64,000 nucleotides of DNA from Siphonodentalium dalli (GCA_032622095.1 CP136069.1:71201319-71265318); one strand, 5' to 3'; positions 36,325 to 49,650 are shown, numbered from the stretch's first letter. Notes: a model not told the origin generated them from the sequence alone. A program made the numbers and translations.

Positions 36325-37850
36325 TGCGAATGTCTGTATGTGTTCTATAGAAATTCACAGGGGACCGTCTAGATAACAACAGAGGGTCTGTTTGGGGTAC
36401 TTTTTACGAGAAAGATAATGGTGCGGGTTAGAATTTTCTAAAGTGACGCTGTTGTCAGGGGCACAAAAGGGGATGGGCAGAACAAAATTGTCGCCGATTT
36501 CCACCAAACTTATACATAATCATCTCCATGATATGAGGAATCTAATGGTGTGGTTTATATATGTCAAAAGTGGCGCCATTTAAGTCAGGGTGCACAGACG
36601 GGGAGAGGGGCACAGGTAATTGATAAACCTGTTTAGCGCCAATTTCCACACAATTGATACACATTCTTCTCCGTGAAACGAGGAATCTAATCGTGTGATT
36701 TCAAGATGGCAAAAGTGGCGTCATTTGAGTTAGGGGTGCACAGAAGGGAGAAGGGCACCAAAATTGATAGCACTTTTAATGCCGATTTCCACCAAATTGA
36801 TACCCATTCTTTTCCATATGAGAAATATAATCGTGTGATTTAAATATGGCAAAATTGGCGCCATTTGAGTCAGGGTGCACTGAAGTGGAGAGAGGCAACA
36901 CAATTTATCAAACTTTTCAAGGCCGATTTCCACCAAATTGATACACATTCTTCTCCATGATTCGAGAAATATAATCGTCTGATGTGAAGATGGAAAATGG
37001 CGCCTTTTGAGTCAGTGGTGCACGGAGTGGAGAGGGGCACCAACATTTACAGAACTTTTCAAGGCCGATTTCCACCAAATTGATACGCATTCTTCTCCAT
37101 GATTCGAGAAATCTAATCGTCTGATGTAAAGATGAAAAATGGCGCCTTTTGAGTCAGTGGTGCACGGAAGGGGAGAGGGGCACCAAAATGTATCAAACTT
37201 TTTAGCGCCGAATTCCACAAAATTGATACACATTCTTCTCCATGATACGAGAAACATATCGTGTGATGTGAAGAGGCAAAGTTGGTGCCGTTTGGATGAA
37301 AGATGGAGGGGACACTTACTTTGATAAAAATGTGTTTGGTCGCCGATTATCATCAAACTTACACATTATCATCTTCATGACCTCAGGATCGTAACGGTGT
37401 GTCTTAAATTATTATTTAAAATGGCAAACGTGGGTCAGGGGTGCAATGAAGAGGAGAGGGACGCCAAAATTGATAAAACTGTTTTTAGCGCCGATTTCCA
37501 CCACATTGATACACATTCTTCTCCACCAAACGTATGCATAATCATCTCCATGATAAATTGGCGACGTTTGTTTAAGAGATGGGGCACTATATTTGATACG
37601 AATTTGTTTGTCGTTCATTTCCACCAATGTTCTATATATTCGTCTTCAAAATTAGTAGAGATGTCATAGTGGTGCCACTTGAGTCAAGGATAAGGCGGGG
37701 AGGGACATCTATAGAAATATGTTTAGCGCAAATTTCCACCAAATTCATACACATTATTCTATGATACGATGAATCAAATTGTGTGGACCCGTTGAAGACG
37801 CCAAGGTTGGTGCATACATTTGCCAATATAGGGTTTGTCTGTCACATATA
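36325..37850 (+). repeat. ~140-bp tandem repeat array C (third Helitron-like copy, 5' part)
   Basis: Starts TTGCGAATGTCTGTATGTG only about 15 bp after copy 2 ends. GCCGATTTCC-type motifs lie at about 36781, 36922, 37064 and 37207, giving periods of 141-143 bp. A decayed header (atttgccaatatagggtttgtctgtc) follows near 37819. ORFs up to 114 codons inside are repeat artefacts. Confidence 0.85.
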
Positions 37851-39483
37851 CCTTCAATTGGACCATCTATATGGCACCAAAGGGACTAACACGTGTGACG
37901 ACTTATTACGAACAATATAATGGTACGCTGAATTTAATCGTGCGATTTAAACGGGGGTCGCATTGTGAGAGATGGAGGAGGCACAAAGTTTGATAAAAAT
38001 TTGTTTAGTTGCTGATTACCGCCACACATATACGTACTCATCTTCGTTTTGCCATACCCGTAGTTATGATTATGGTTTCGGAGAGTCTAGCATGGGCATG
38101 AGAGCTTTGCATGCATTCATTGAGCCTACTAATGAGATGATAACAATAGAATAATGTGCAACATAATCACGGTAAGCAGAAACATATCATCTTACTACGT
38201 GCCGCAAGAATTATACGGCACTATATGTTCTCACGAACGGACTCGTAGTCATCAATTCTGCGAAAACGTTTAGAACCGTCCTAAAAATTGACAACTACTA
38301 TTAGTTATTCTCAATTCTTACCAGTGGTAGTTCATTATGCGACATGTATCCTTTGTTCGCCCGGCGTTGGGAACTATTAGAAACACTTTTCATTTTCGAG
38401 CCTCAATTCAATTAAATATTTCCCTGATCATCAAATGAAGATATTACAGAGTGTAAGGTATAGTTACAAATTCAAATAATACAGTGTGTAATAAAGGGAC
38501 TGTGCAGTGCGACATTGGAAATGCGTGGTCAGTGATTTTGAGTTTATATGGTGCTACCATAGAGCGCAGCATAAACTAGTATATTGGTCTTGGGGTCCTT
38601 CTTTATAAGGTTTTGGTAAATATGTAAACAACATGTATATTATGTCGCTATATTTTTAAAGGGGGTTTAATTGTTTGTCAGAAAATTTACCCTCAAGAGT
38701 TCAGGAATACTAGTATATCGATACTCTTCAAGTTGTTTATAAAAGAGATCATGCGGCACCCATATACAATGTATGTTGATATACTGACTAATTTCGTGCA
38801 AATCGAGTTTGGTTTTCAAAACACCCGTGGTATTTTGTTCTTGTTTTATCATTTCAAACAAAAGAACTCACCCGTGGAGGGGTGTGCATATCGATGCACT
38901 AAATACATAGGGTGTTTCAACATATAAGTCGCACGGGTAGCAGTACACGATTTCACAGGTTGTAGGGGTCTGAACAATAGAAAAATAAGTGTATGGGGGG
39001 GGGGGCATAAAAGCCAGTTTAGCCTGTGTTAACTGTGTCATTACTGGTTTGAAGGTTTACTTATTTTACAAAACTGGGAAAGTTCTCAAAAAAGTTAACA
39101 ATTTGGATACGCAACAGGGTTTTCATATTCAGTGAGGGCCAACTGTGTTATTGGTTACAGGAAAATAGCCCCATTTCTCTCCCCTGAATTCTGTCATCTG
39201 GGCTCGCAAGACATTTTTTTTCAAATTGGTACGATAACTGTTTTTCTATTTCAAATATTTCTCTAACATAGATCTATCAGGTGGAAGAAGCATATTTACT
39301 GACATTCGCTCTATCATGGTCTGTTTTTGGGTTGAAAATGGTCAATTTGAGTCAAAAAATGGGTAACATTGATCGTTTTGTGTGTGCAAACCAAGGGGCA
39401 TAACTCAATGACAAATTGTACGAAGAAGCTAAAGTACAGACAAATGATTAAACCTAAAATTTCTGTCGAAATTAAAACATGCT
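37851..39483. other. Non-coding, nothing recognised
   Basis: Contains an 11-nt G run at about 38996-39006. No supported exon. Confidence 0.35.
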
Positions 39484-40168
39484 TGATAGATAGATAGATC
39501 TTTATTTGCACAATAATATCAATATACAATACATTAACATAATAGTAAACAAAAGTATATTATTGCACAGGAGCAGCATGACCTAACTTGCCGTCTTCCT
39601 GATGCCCCTGAATGATAAGTGAAATATGAAAATATGATGACGTATTTACAATTTCTCACAGACTATTTGGTATTTGGGTGGTATTTGGATAGCCGGTTGG
39701 TGCCTACTTTAATATTTTATGTATTCCTTTTAATCAAGATTGGGTTGAATTTTTAACAATGCTGTACTATAATAAAGATTTTGGACAAGTTTAAGATATT
39801 GTAACAAAACTAGTGAGGTTGTTGCGACAGTCCTGTGTCACATTCGCGGACAACACCGTGCACGTTACACAGGGCTATCTAGGATGTTCAGGGGTGCATA
39901 ATAATATGAGTTACAAAGTTAACCTTGGCAGATTATTGAGTCAAGTGGATTTTTGCTGACTGCAAATGTAGCATAATTTGTTTGCACAGATAACCATTTG
40001 AGAATATTATCGATCGAGTTCCACACTTTAGGAAATGAATGCTTTGGTAGGACTTCAGACTTCTGAAAAACATGTTCTAGTCTTATTGCTTCTTAATTTA
40101 TCCGCCTGTCTAGTGTTAACACCGAGGGAATATGTGAACATATTCTTAAACGATTTGGGGAGATTATT
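39484..40168 (-). mobile_element. 3' region of the Jockey/CR1-type LINE
   Basis: Non-coding tail of the LINE, ending on the minus strand in AATAAAGATCTATCTATC and a short TATC repeat. Its last ~200 bp match the solo fragment at 12966-13165. Confidence 0.75.
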
Positions 40169-41717
40169 TCAAGACCAGTTGTATATAAAGACAGATGCAT
40201 TCACTGTATATATATCTTTGAACATTATGATATGTTCTTGTTTGAAGAGGTGTTCTGTGTGACTCCTATATTTTGTGTTGCATAAAATACGAATTGCCCT
40301 TTTTTGTAAGGTAGATAGTACGCCCGAGTGAATCGAGTGTCCCCATATCGGGAGACCATAAATAAGATGACTATGGATTAACGACTGATATAGTGTTTTT
40401 CGTGATTTTTTTGGTAGAAAGTTTTTAACTTTGTTCAATAAGTAGAGAGCGTGGTACAGTTTACGTTGTATCATTGATATATGTTTTCATCGATCAAAAT
40501 GCCTAAAAAATTTATTTATTTTACTCGCATTTGATTCCCAACTCTAATTAGTTCCATATTATTCAATTTCAGTGTAAAATTTCTCCACTTATCCTCGTTG
40601 CCTTTGGGTGGATCAATATGAATTTACTTTTAGATGCGTTGATAGATAGTTTATTGCAACAACACCATTCAAAAATGTTTTTTAGTTCAGCCGTTGATGA
40701 TTTTTTTAACTGTTTCCTATCATGACCAGAAAAGTGAAGCGTGGTATCATCGGCAAATGATAGTAAGTTCATCGAGGTACATTTGGGCATATCGTTAACA
40801 TACAGAAGAACAGTTATCGGGCCAAGAACGAACCCTTGTGGCACACCACACGTTATCTACGCAAAACCGGACGTTTGACCAAGACAATCAACGTATTGTT
40901 TTCTTCCCTTTAAATAACTCTTAAACCATTCATTGGAAACCCCCCGAATTCCATAATGTTCTAATTTTTTCAAAAAAATATCATGATTAATTGTATCGAA
41001 TGCTTTTGATAAGTCTATGAAAATCGCTAATGTAGAATCCTTAGTTGGTTTGTCGTTATTTGTTGCTACATGATCTAGAAGGTGCATCAAAGGATGTATG
41101 GTAGAGTGATTCTTACGGAAGCCATATTGATTTTTATGCAAGATTTCATTTTTTTCGAGAAACGAAAAAAGCCTTTTATGCATGAGTTTCTCTAACAACA
41201 TCGAGAAAACGGGCAGAATGCTTATTGTCCTATAGTTCGTTATTTTATCGGGAGATTCACTTTTATAAAGTGGAATTACTTTTGTATTTTCATCCTATCG
41301 GGGAAAATACCTTGTTTAAATGATAGATTGAATATTTGCGTTAGCGCTGAGGACGTTTCGGGTATGGTCTGTTTCATTAATTTTGATGACAGGTTATCGA
41401 TATATGTGGTTCCTTTCCAGTGATGTCATTCGAGAGTTTCAAAACTTTATATGTATCTGTTGGGAACATGAACAAATGTTTTGCATTGGGATCAGTAATC
41501 AGTAAATCATCAGTTAGGTAGTCGGAAAATGTCATTCCGATGTTACAGGGCACCTCGTCACTAGTTTTTTTTTACCTATTTTCGCAAAATAATCGTTAAA
41601 TTCTTGAGCTATTTTCTCTGGTTGCGAAATTATAGTGTTTCCATTTGATATATTTGTTGGTATTTTTGGAGTGTTATTTGTTACTTTAAGAGCGTTTTCA
41701 GGATGACCCATGTACAT
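40169..41717 (-). pseudogene. Jockey/CR1-type LINE: reverse transcriptase and C-terminus
   Basis: Going 3' to 5' on the plus strand: C-terminal piece (40169-40474, with SLIHSHLIYGLPIWG), RT motif C as FADDTTLHF followed by NKLSINASKSKF (40569-40844), and RT motif A as FIDLSKAFDTINHD with QYGFRKNHST before it (40857-41201). Upstream, NYRTISILPVFSMLLEKL spans the join near 41200. These are the fingers-palm motifs of an APE-type LINE of the Jockey/CR1 group. Frameshifts at about 40850 and 41290 and stops make it inactive. Catalytic FADD is still readable. Confidence 0.85.
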
Positions 41718-42996
41718 CGCATGTCAAATCTATTTTAGTGGAGAATATTGTTGTAGTATAGTTTTTTTGGTTTTCCTAATTAAGGATTTGTATATTCGAC
41801 AGTATATTTTATATTTCTCAGCGTTGTTATCACAAGGAGCTTTTAGTTTTGTTATGTAAAGTTTGTTCTTGACTAAAGAGGAGTTAATGAGACCTTTTGT
41901 CATCCAAGGTTGTTTTTTTAATATATTTAGTTGGTGGTTTGGATCGGACCAATGGAAATAATTCATTAAATTCCCATAGATATATTGAAAGAAAATTGTC
42001 ATAAGCTTGGTTTGGTGAAGTACTATCGAAGACACATCGAAAATCTTGTTGTCGAAGTGTTGATTTAAATTTGTCTGTGTTCTCTTTACTAATTATACGT
42101 TTCTCGGTAGAACTGCTCGCTTTTATATACTTTTGATCGTGATATTCGGAATAAAATGTAGCAAAATGGTCTGACACATCGGAGAGTATAATCCCAGTAT
42201 CGGCACGGGAAACATTGTTATTAGTATAAATATGATCAATGAGTGTTGCCGAGTGGCCGGTTATTCGTGTAGGTTTGGTAATTAATTGCAGGTAAGAATC
42301 CATTTTCAAACATAGTTTCAATGAAGTTGTTAGTTTTCGTATGTGACTGAAAGTTAAGCTAGTCGATGTTGAAGTCTCCAATGAGATATGCCTTTGTCCC
42401 AGAATCATTTAATTGTTCGACCACACTTGTAATTTTATCTATGAATATATCGATATCTGCATGAGGGGCCGTATTTGGTATGTAGATGGATGCCACAACA
42501 CACGATGAGCGTCCCGAGTCAATTTATATGAATATAGTCTCAATAACAAGTGGGATAAATATCGTTAGGTCATCACGGATTTTATAAGAAAGTTTTTCAT
42601 TTATAAAAATTCCAACACCACCACGTCCATCATCGTCATCTGGTCGTGATTTGAATTGGAATTGATGATACCCAGGAAGAGAATATTCTTCTCGTATCTT
42701 GAATATTTCCGTCAGAGCTAGTATATCGATGGGATGTTTAGAGTTAGTTATATCTGATAGGAGATTTGTAAGTGGATTCCAGTTAGCGTTCAGGCTTCGG
42801 CAATTGAAAAATCAGATTTTGAGACATCTATATTTTCCTGTAATTGCAACGGTGAGTAATAATCGCAAGAGTGGTTATCAAAACTGTATGGTGAGCATAT
42901 GTTCTCATTATCATCGTCTGGTGATCCACGCAATACGGTTTTGAGATTTAAAAAGTTACTTCCCTGAACATCACCCAGTGAGAATCTACCTGTCAT
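41718..42996 (-). pseudogene. Jockey/CR1-type LINE: endonuclease and linker
   Basis: Starts near a Met at 42996 (MTGRFSLGDVQ..), then after a frameshift SLNANWNPLTNLL and DILALTEIFKI (42680-42800), VVASIYIPN (about 42490), YLIGDFNID (about 42375) and, in another frame, ATLIDHIYTNN and ILSDVSDHF (SDH motif, 42170-42250). This is the full order of an AP-like endonuclease. A linker with KQPWMTKGLINSS joins it to the RT. Frame breaks at about 42785, 42525 and 42355 inactivate it. Its ORF is nearly full length, unlike the tail-only copy at 13 kb. Confidence 0.85.
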
Positions 42997-43021
42997 CAGT
43001 TTTAAAGATGGAGTTACCTTT

Positions 43022-43579
43022 CTTGTCCTGGTTTAATCCAACCGAGCATTTATGTTGTCGTGTATTTGAGGAACCCAACCGACCAAACATGCTTAATGTA
43101 CAAATAATAGTAAATTACCGTGATAAGTAAAGAAAAATGGGATGAACATGAGACAGCACATAATAAGGAAATATGAAATTGAAACACGATGGGAGTATAA
43201 CTACACGAAATGGATGATAGACAAAGGTTAAAATGTTGATATGTGTCATCCTAATTAATTAATACATGTTGGATTACGTAAAGAGAGGGTTCGACTATCG
43301 AGAAACTATCGCCGTCGATACTAATCATGTTAAAATGCATAATCCGAAATAACGCTCCCAAGTTACTATTTCATTGACTTCGGGGATAAAAAGAAAGTAT
43401 TTAATTCGAGTCGAGGATCGATCCACCCATAAAAGCTCAGAGTGATCATGTATCGATTTGTGAAATTTGTTATTTTCTGAGATATGTAATTTTTGGCGGC
43501 CTGGCAAAAATCGTCAAGCCTACGGTTTAGGACCAGATTGCGGATGAAGATGGATAACTCTATCAAGTGGCTTTGGTGT
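43022..43579. other. Non-coding, nothing recognised
   Basis: May include 5' UTR of the LINE; boundary not visible. Confidence 0.3.
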
Positions 43580-43770
43580 TAGATATTTTACCAAAGTAAG
43601 TTGAATGGAATGTTTATAAACAACAAGTTTTTGGCAGTTTGATACTATAGTTGACTGTGGTTAGCATTATATTTTGGCAATTCATCAATTCTGATATCAG
43701 AAGCGGCATTTTAGATAAAAATTGTTGATGCAATCTGATTATATGGGGACCATCGAATCGGACTGAATAC
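43580..43770 (-). repeat. Dispersed repeat R3, copy 2 (inverted)
   Basis: Reverse complement of 17447-17615, containing AGTTGACTGTGGTTAGCATT and AATCTGATTATATGGGGACC. Confidence 0.7.
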
Positions 43771-45988
43771 ATTTAACTGATGTTAAAAGCGCATAAACAT
43801 GTTTTATTCTTTCATATTAACGCTATCGACAACAACATTGTACGTTGCTTAGCTCTATTTGAGTACATGTTGAATTCATACCGTTATATCTTAGATGCAT
43901 TACCAAATATTTCACTTAAAATTGTTTTTCAAAATAGTTTTTCAGTATATAAGTGCTGTAGTGTTATAAAATAATTGACAGATATATCTGATCTAACGAT
44001 ACTGACAGTTACCAATCCAGATTCCGCTCGCATGTATTATGCGGTCATGATTTCGCGAAACCTCTCCTTGGAATTTGGTGAGCAATTATGCAATTGAAAT
44101 TCACATACTGTAGGTACACAATGTATCCAATGATATAAAGCGATGGAAGATGTATTATAATGTGGTGTATTATAATGTGGTGAAGGGGATATAATTATGT
44201 TACGATTCAAATGATGTCCCCATTGCATGGATATGATGGGGCCTATACCAAAGATAATGGCTCAGTATTGATTTGAAGTACAGTTCCCCTCCCAGGTTGC
44301 CAAAATTGCTGGAAATCGTGTATTGCTTCCACAGCGAGCGTTCATGAAAAATCAATCTTCAAGATTTCCAAACTAATCAGAGACATTAGGCTCGAAACCA
44401 CACCATTAACCTGTCAAGTCACATTCCTACTGAAACCTCTGAATAGCAAGTTCGTGGTATAGCGTTGCATCCAGCATTGAGTGACAATCGTGGATCCGAT
44501 AACAGCCCCATGTGTATTTGGTTAAGGGTGAAATTCACGTTTTGCATAAATCCAGCCAAAAATGGCAAGATATTTTCAACAAAGAATTTATCTAATTGTT
44601 TATTCTTACGCCATGTGTACATGGGTTTAAAGAATTACACATAAGAAAGGCACAAATAATCAACAAGGTCACAGTGTGGACATGAATATATCTGGATATA
44701 TCTTGAGTTTCTCATATCATCATCTCCATTGTATATAGAATCTGAGCAATTATGAAGAGACAACAAAAACAATGGATTTTTATACATGTGAGAGGTTCAA
44801 AATCTTATTTTATTTTGTGTCCCTTTCGGTACCAAGAACTGCTAGAATAATTAATATTCCACACAAAACTCCCATCACCAAATAGTTTATTGTGGTGTCA
44901 TAATGTTGAGTTAGATTTGTAATTGCATAATATAGCATCATACCCCATATATTATAATGAAGAATAAAGCAGTCACAAAAATTCCAGCCCAATGAATAAA
45001 ATGTTTAAATGAGTGTGGTCTATTCAAGCAAAGGATAATCAACTTGAATTAGGCCAGTGTTAAGAGATATTGTGGTAAGCTTTAACTTGGTTATAAACAC
45101 ATGACCCACAAATTATCTCAACCCAATTTTGCATTGATCAGTAGGTAGAACAGTATTTATGGGTAGTTGCTTTCTAAATGAAAATAGTCATTAAAGTTCA
45201 CGAATGAAGAATAATTAAGTCCCCTCTCATGATCTTGAGATATGATATCATGGATATATGAACTACACATTTGAAAAATATATATTTTACAGAAGTTCTT
45301 GGTACCTGAAAACAGTACACTTTTAAATATTTGTCGTAGCATAACAGTTAACTAATTGAAGTTATAATATCCAATGGGTCGGTTGTTCTTAAATATTGTG
45401 TCACCATTGTGCCAAATTTCACAAATTCCTTTCAAATTTTGAGAAAATACATTTTGAAATACAAAAAGTGTGTCTGACCCGTAACAGGGCCAGGTTTCGC
45501 CCAAAATGGGAATGGGTCCCTTTTAATATGGTGTGCACATGTCTCATATATATTGTTGTATATGCATGCTATTTGCTTGGTACATATTAATTAGTGTCTT
45601 GAACAATATATACACATTCCATTCCATCACATCTGATCGTTTCTTCACTGTAGTATAATCACCCCTCTTTGACGTGGAATTAAGTATTGATGATGTTTGA
45701 AATTTGAAATTGAATTGCCAATAATATAGCTTGTGAGTCTAATCTTTGCATTGATCTTGGAATATAGTTTATACGGGCGTAGCCATGCAGAGCAAGAGAT
45801 CCGTGACATGGTATATCGCTCGTGGGCTCCATTTTGAATTTTAATTTATATAAGTAGCTACATGACTATATATTCTTCCCATCCTGGTCAATTTCCATAC
45901 CATATACATGACGTGGGGTTCTGATAACAAGCGGATAAGTTATAATGCGAAATGTTCGCATGGATGTAGGGAGTGACAGTTTTCTATA
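43771..45988. other. Non-coding, nothing recognised
   Basis: AT-rich; only small ORFs and a short local duplication (gtattataatgtggt twice at about 44153-44180). Confidence 0.35.
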
Positions 45989-46232
45989 CAAACCCTTTCA
46001 TGACGGGTGCGCTGGTGCAGCATTGAAGATCATGTGTCAGTGCATTCCCTTATATGTGCGAGTCTCCAATGGGGAGTCTCGCATATATAAGATTATGCAC
46101 TGGCTTACAAGATCAAGGTAAATATTGTTATGCCAATGTATTCTCTTATATATGAGAGGCTCCCTATGGCACTATGCATTGGCACAGGGTTTTCTCAAAA
46201 TTCATGGAAGCTCCAGCCATGGAAGGGTTAAA
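45989..46232. mobile_element. piggyBac-like MITE, copy 2
   Basis: Ends AACCCTTTCATGACGGG and CTCCAGCCATGGAAGGGTTAA, inverted relative to the 6817 copy. Contains a hairpin GCGAGTCTCC..GGGGAGTCTCGC (about 46058-46087). The right TTAA is intact; the left has decayed to CAAA. Confidence 0.7.
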
Positions 46233-46402
46233 TCCAAACAATTATAGATCATAACTCTCTGGCCGGATTCGTCATCTCCGGTTTAAACCGGCATCTATGT
46301 GAGTGGAACTAACCCTCAATATTTATATTCCCATGTTTTGAAATGGTGGAACTATTACCTCTACGTGTGGAAGTAGGCAGATTAAAGATTTAAGATGATA
46401 TC

Positions 46403-46556
46403 TACAGTAATGCTCTAATTAATCGACTCTTTAAACACAGCAGAATTATGGGAGCTTTCCGATGAATGGCAACAAGCCATATTTCCGACTAAATCCTGAA
46501 AAGTTACCCATAATTCTGCTGTGTTTAAGGAGTCGATTAATTAGAGCATTACTGTA
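46403..46556. mobile_element. Foldback element F, copy 1
   Basis: Arms 46403-46452 and 46507-46556 are complementary over 50 bp with one visible mismatch (TACAGTAATGCTCTAATT.. to ..GAATTATGGG). The 54-bp spacer contains AATGGCAACAAGCCATATTT, which recurs in the copy at 60563-60714. Confidence 0.85.
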
Positions 46557-48319
46557 CATTATACATTATATAGGAAAACTGACAATTCCACGATGTGTCC
46601 CCTTGGTTGTTTTCAGTGGGATCGTTAGTCGGTTGAGTGCTGTTTCCACTCTTTGTTTCATTGCGATGAGCCAAAGAGACGCAAATGCGCAAACTATAGT
46701 GAGCCAGGTAAAATCAGTGAAAATCAATTTAACGAAAGTCAGTGGCCCGATTCGTCATCTCAGGTTTAAACCTGGTCTACGCAAACCTGTAGGTTTAAAC
46801 CGCCATGAGTCAGCTAAATCCGTGGTTCAAACCCGAGACCGCAGCTCTAAGTGACGCATTCGTCATCTCTGGTTTAAACATGGTCCAGCTAGACCAGTGG
46901 TTTAGCAGTAATGTCGCTGTATCGTACTTTCCTAATGCGGACCGCCTCGTTTTATTGATTGCGAAAATCAATAATTACGACAGCGAGAAAATTTTGATTG
47001 GAAGCACTCACACATATAAATCGTGTGGGGATAAGTTTTTGTCAATTTCGATATTGTTTTTGTGTTTTATAAGCTTAAACCGGCAACTAAACCATCTAAT
47101 TCGGCGGTCCAGCTAAACCATCTTTACCGAGGCTAAACCTGAGATGACGAATCCGTCTTTTCTTCATCGCGGTTTAGAATTGTCAAACAATCAGTCAAAT
47201 GGTGGAGCTGTAAATATTCTTGGGTGAGGGCGTATCTAAGTGGCGACTGCATACTGGTGTTATCATGTCACAGTTGATTCATTCGCACGCGATAATTGAG
47301 GACGTGTCAGTAAGCATAACATCAGCCTGCCTTTTGTTCCGCTTGGTAACAGGGTATTTTGACTGCATGCCCATATCACCGAATGGAGTTGTCAATCAGC
47401 TGGCCACTAAACGTAAAAAAACGCCCACTTAGACCCGGTTTGGCTGGACCGCCAATGGGGGATTAAACCAGATTTAAACTCGGGGGTTTAAACCGGAGAT
47501 GACGAATCGGGCAGATATGACTAATCCATCTTTTCTTCATCGCGGTTTATGATTGTCAAACAATCAATCAAAGGGTGGAGCTGTAATACTCTCGAGTGAT
47601 GGTGTGTCTAAGTGGCGACTCCGACTGGCGTTATCATGTCACAGTTGATTCATTCGCACGCGGGTTTTGTTTTTGTTTTGGCTTGTGGCAATCACAAATA
47701 CTGGTGTTTTCACGAATTCATTTGAAAGGTTCAATGTTTTAATTTTGACGATGCTACTGCAAAACCAGATATGCTATACACATAGTTTGCAATCCTAAAC
47801 TGATATTGCTATATATGAGTCACATTTATGTATGTAGATCATGCCACAATACTCTACTCTGGCTACGCCCATGAATTCCCATAATATTCCACCAGTTCAA
47901 AACCTGGGAATTTTTTGATTTTCTGCATGACGGGAAATTTATGACATTGAAAAAAGCAACGCTGGCAATATACTTCTTTATTAAATACTGTCCCTCTGCA
48001 TGGTTGCCCACTTCCAACATTTCAGATGCCGCTTCCGGTGTGCACCCATAAGCACATTGCCTTTCCTTGACTGACCTCCAGGATTGACTCGATTACGGAG
48101 TCTTTACTCAGTGGCCCCTTTGGGCGATATGGGCCTGCGACTCCATTGCGCAATTTTGATCATTTGAACATTTTAATTTAAAAACAAATTTAAATAAATT
48201 TAAAACAAACAAATAGTAATTTAAATTTAAAATGTTGTTTCTTGTTAGATTCAACTCCTTACTCAATTTAACAACACAATTTTTTCATTTGTTTTAAAAA
48301 TCAAAATGTTTAAAACCTA

Positions 48320-48445
48320 ACGCCGTTATACCATCCGAGTCACCACACATAATTTGGTTGAAATCGGTCCAAGCGTATAGGAGAGCGGTTGCAAACAGAC
48401 AAACGCACATACAGATAGACAGCTCCTATACCCTTTAATATATAC
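48320..48445 (+). mobile_element. RTE-type retroposon 3' end fragment (tentative)
   Basis: TTGGTTGAAATCGGTCCAAG, then gcgtataggagagcggttg and caaacagacaaacgcacata, has the form of RTE-clade or RTE-derived SINE tails. It lies in the insert that splits the TIR element. Confidence 0.35.
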
Positions 48446-48516
48446 AGATATACATCTAAACACACCATTTTTTTTCTTTGCGGGTAAGGCATCTTGCAGA
48501 AAATCTATCTATCATA

Positions 48517-48575
48517 CTCTCAACACGAGTTTCACGAGCTGTTCAGTGAACAGCTCGTGAAACTCGTGTTGAGAG
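48517..48575. repeat. Perfect 59-bp palindrome
   Basis: 29-bp arms (CTCTCAACACGAGTTTCACG.. and exact complement) around a single G at 48546, with no mismatch. No matching sequence elsewhere in the window was noticed. Confidence 0.95.
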
Positions 48576-49269
48576 ACATACCCTTTGTCAGATTGATTTA
48601 AACCAAGAATGAGATCGGATTAATGGTCCATGACCGACACTTGTTTCTCAAGGAATAAATCCATTGAGCGTGCACGCATTCACGATAATTTATGACGTGT
48701 CAATAGCCATTATATCGGTCTGTCTTTTGGACAGATTGGTAAGAGGGTAGTCTGATTGCATGCTCGTATCACCGAATCGAGTTGTCAATTAGCTGGCAGC
48801 TGAACGACAAAAACGCCCCCTTAGACCCGGTTTGGTTGGACCTCCAGTGTGGGTTTAAACCATGTTTAATTCGGAGGTTTAAACCTGAGATGACGAATCC
48901 GGCCAGTAAGATCATTTTTACATACTACTCTTAACTGTTGAATTTTCCAGACGCATATAGAAGCATGTGTGCACCAAATACATAATGTTATAATATTTCA
49001 ACCCACTGGAACCAACTACGGGTAACAAAAACCAAGATTGATGACAGCTATGGTGATCACAATGAAGATATGTGTTATCTTCGAATTGCCATAACGATGG
49101 CTTGGTTCAGAATGGCCTATTTTCTGGATAATGTCCAATATTTTGTCCGATGTGAACACGTAAATTAAATTTATAGACAACTCAATTTTATAGACTTCAT
49201 TTCGCCGTTATTTCGATATTCAATAAATACACCAAGAGATATATTGCTGGAAAAATAACACAGCCCTCA

Positions 49270-49650
49270 CTAATTTAAAGTGTAAGTAATACAGCGAAGA
49301 AATCACAAGACGATGGCCCTTTTATACTTGACGGGTAATCGATTACCCAACATATCCTCGCGAAAATACGCACATAATCGACCTATAATATGAAATAGGT
49401 ACATAACGTGATTATTTCATTCTGAATTAAGAAGATAGTGGACTATTACCCGTCATTTCATTTTAATGCGCAGGCCACAGTGAAAACACCTGTTAAAGAG
49501 CGTACACCTGATCAGTCGTGAGTTGACTTATTTGTGTCATTTTCCGCATATACTATGCTCAGAATCGCCTCATTATGAGTCGATAAAATGTGACTAAAAT
49601 GTTCCTATTTTCAGCACATTATCTACTCAAATTAGGCAATGGTAAGCAGA
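49270..49650. repeat. Duplicated block R5, copy 1
   Basis: Shares ordered segments with 50440-50770: acatatcctcgcg.aaata, tcgacctata, attaaatgcgcaggccacag / atgacgtgagtcacagcgaa, taaagag.gtacacctg, agt.gtgagttg and taagtcgataa. Same orientation, about 1.15 kb apart. Confidence 0.65.

Larger units (their letters stand above)
46261..48904. mobile_element. Nested TIR-element complex
   Basis: Outer ends GGCCGGATTCGTCATCTC (46261) and GAGATGACGAATCCGGCC (to 48904) are inverted repeats that run into GGTTTAAACC. An inner pair spans 46745-47512 (GCCCGATTCGTCATCTC ... GAGATGACGAATCGGGC). A second copy of the inner element's right half runs from about 47517, is interrupted at about 47668, and resumes near 48680 to 48904. 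So at least two related elements are stacked, one carrying a ~1-kb insert. ORFs inside have no transposase signature. Confidence 0.7.

Noticed and set aside
37012-37356. 114-codon minus-strand ORF in array C
   Set aside because: Produced by three consecutive ~142-bp satellite-like units; the peptide itself repeats with the unit.
46462-46854. 130-codon ORF
   Set aside because: Spans foldback element F and the ends of a TIR element, so it is composite repeat sequence.
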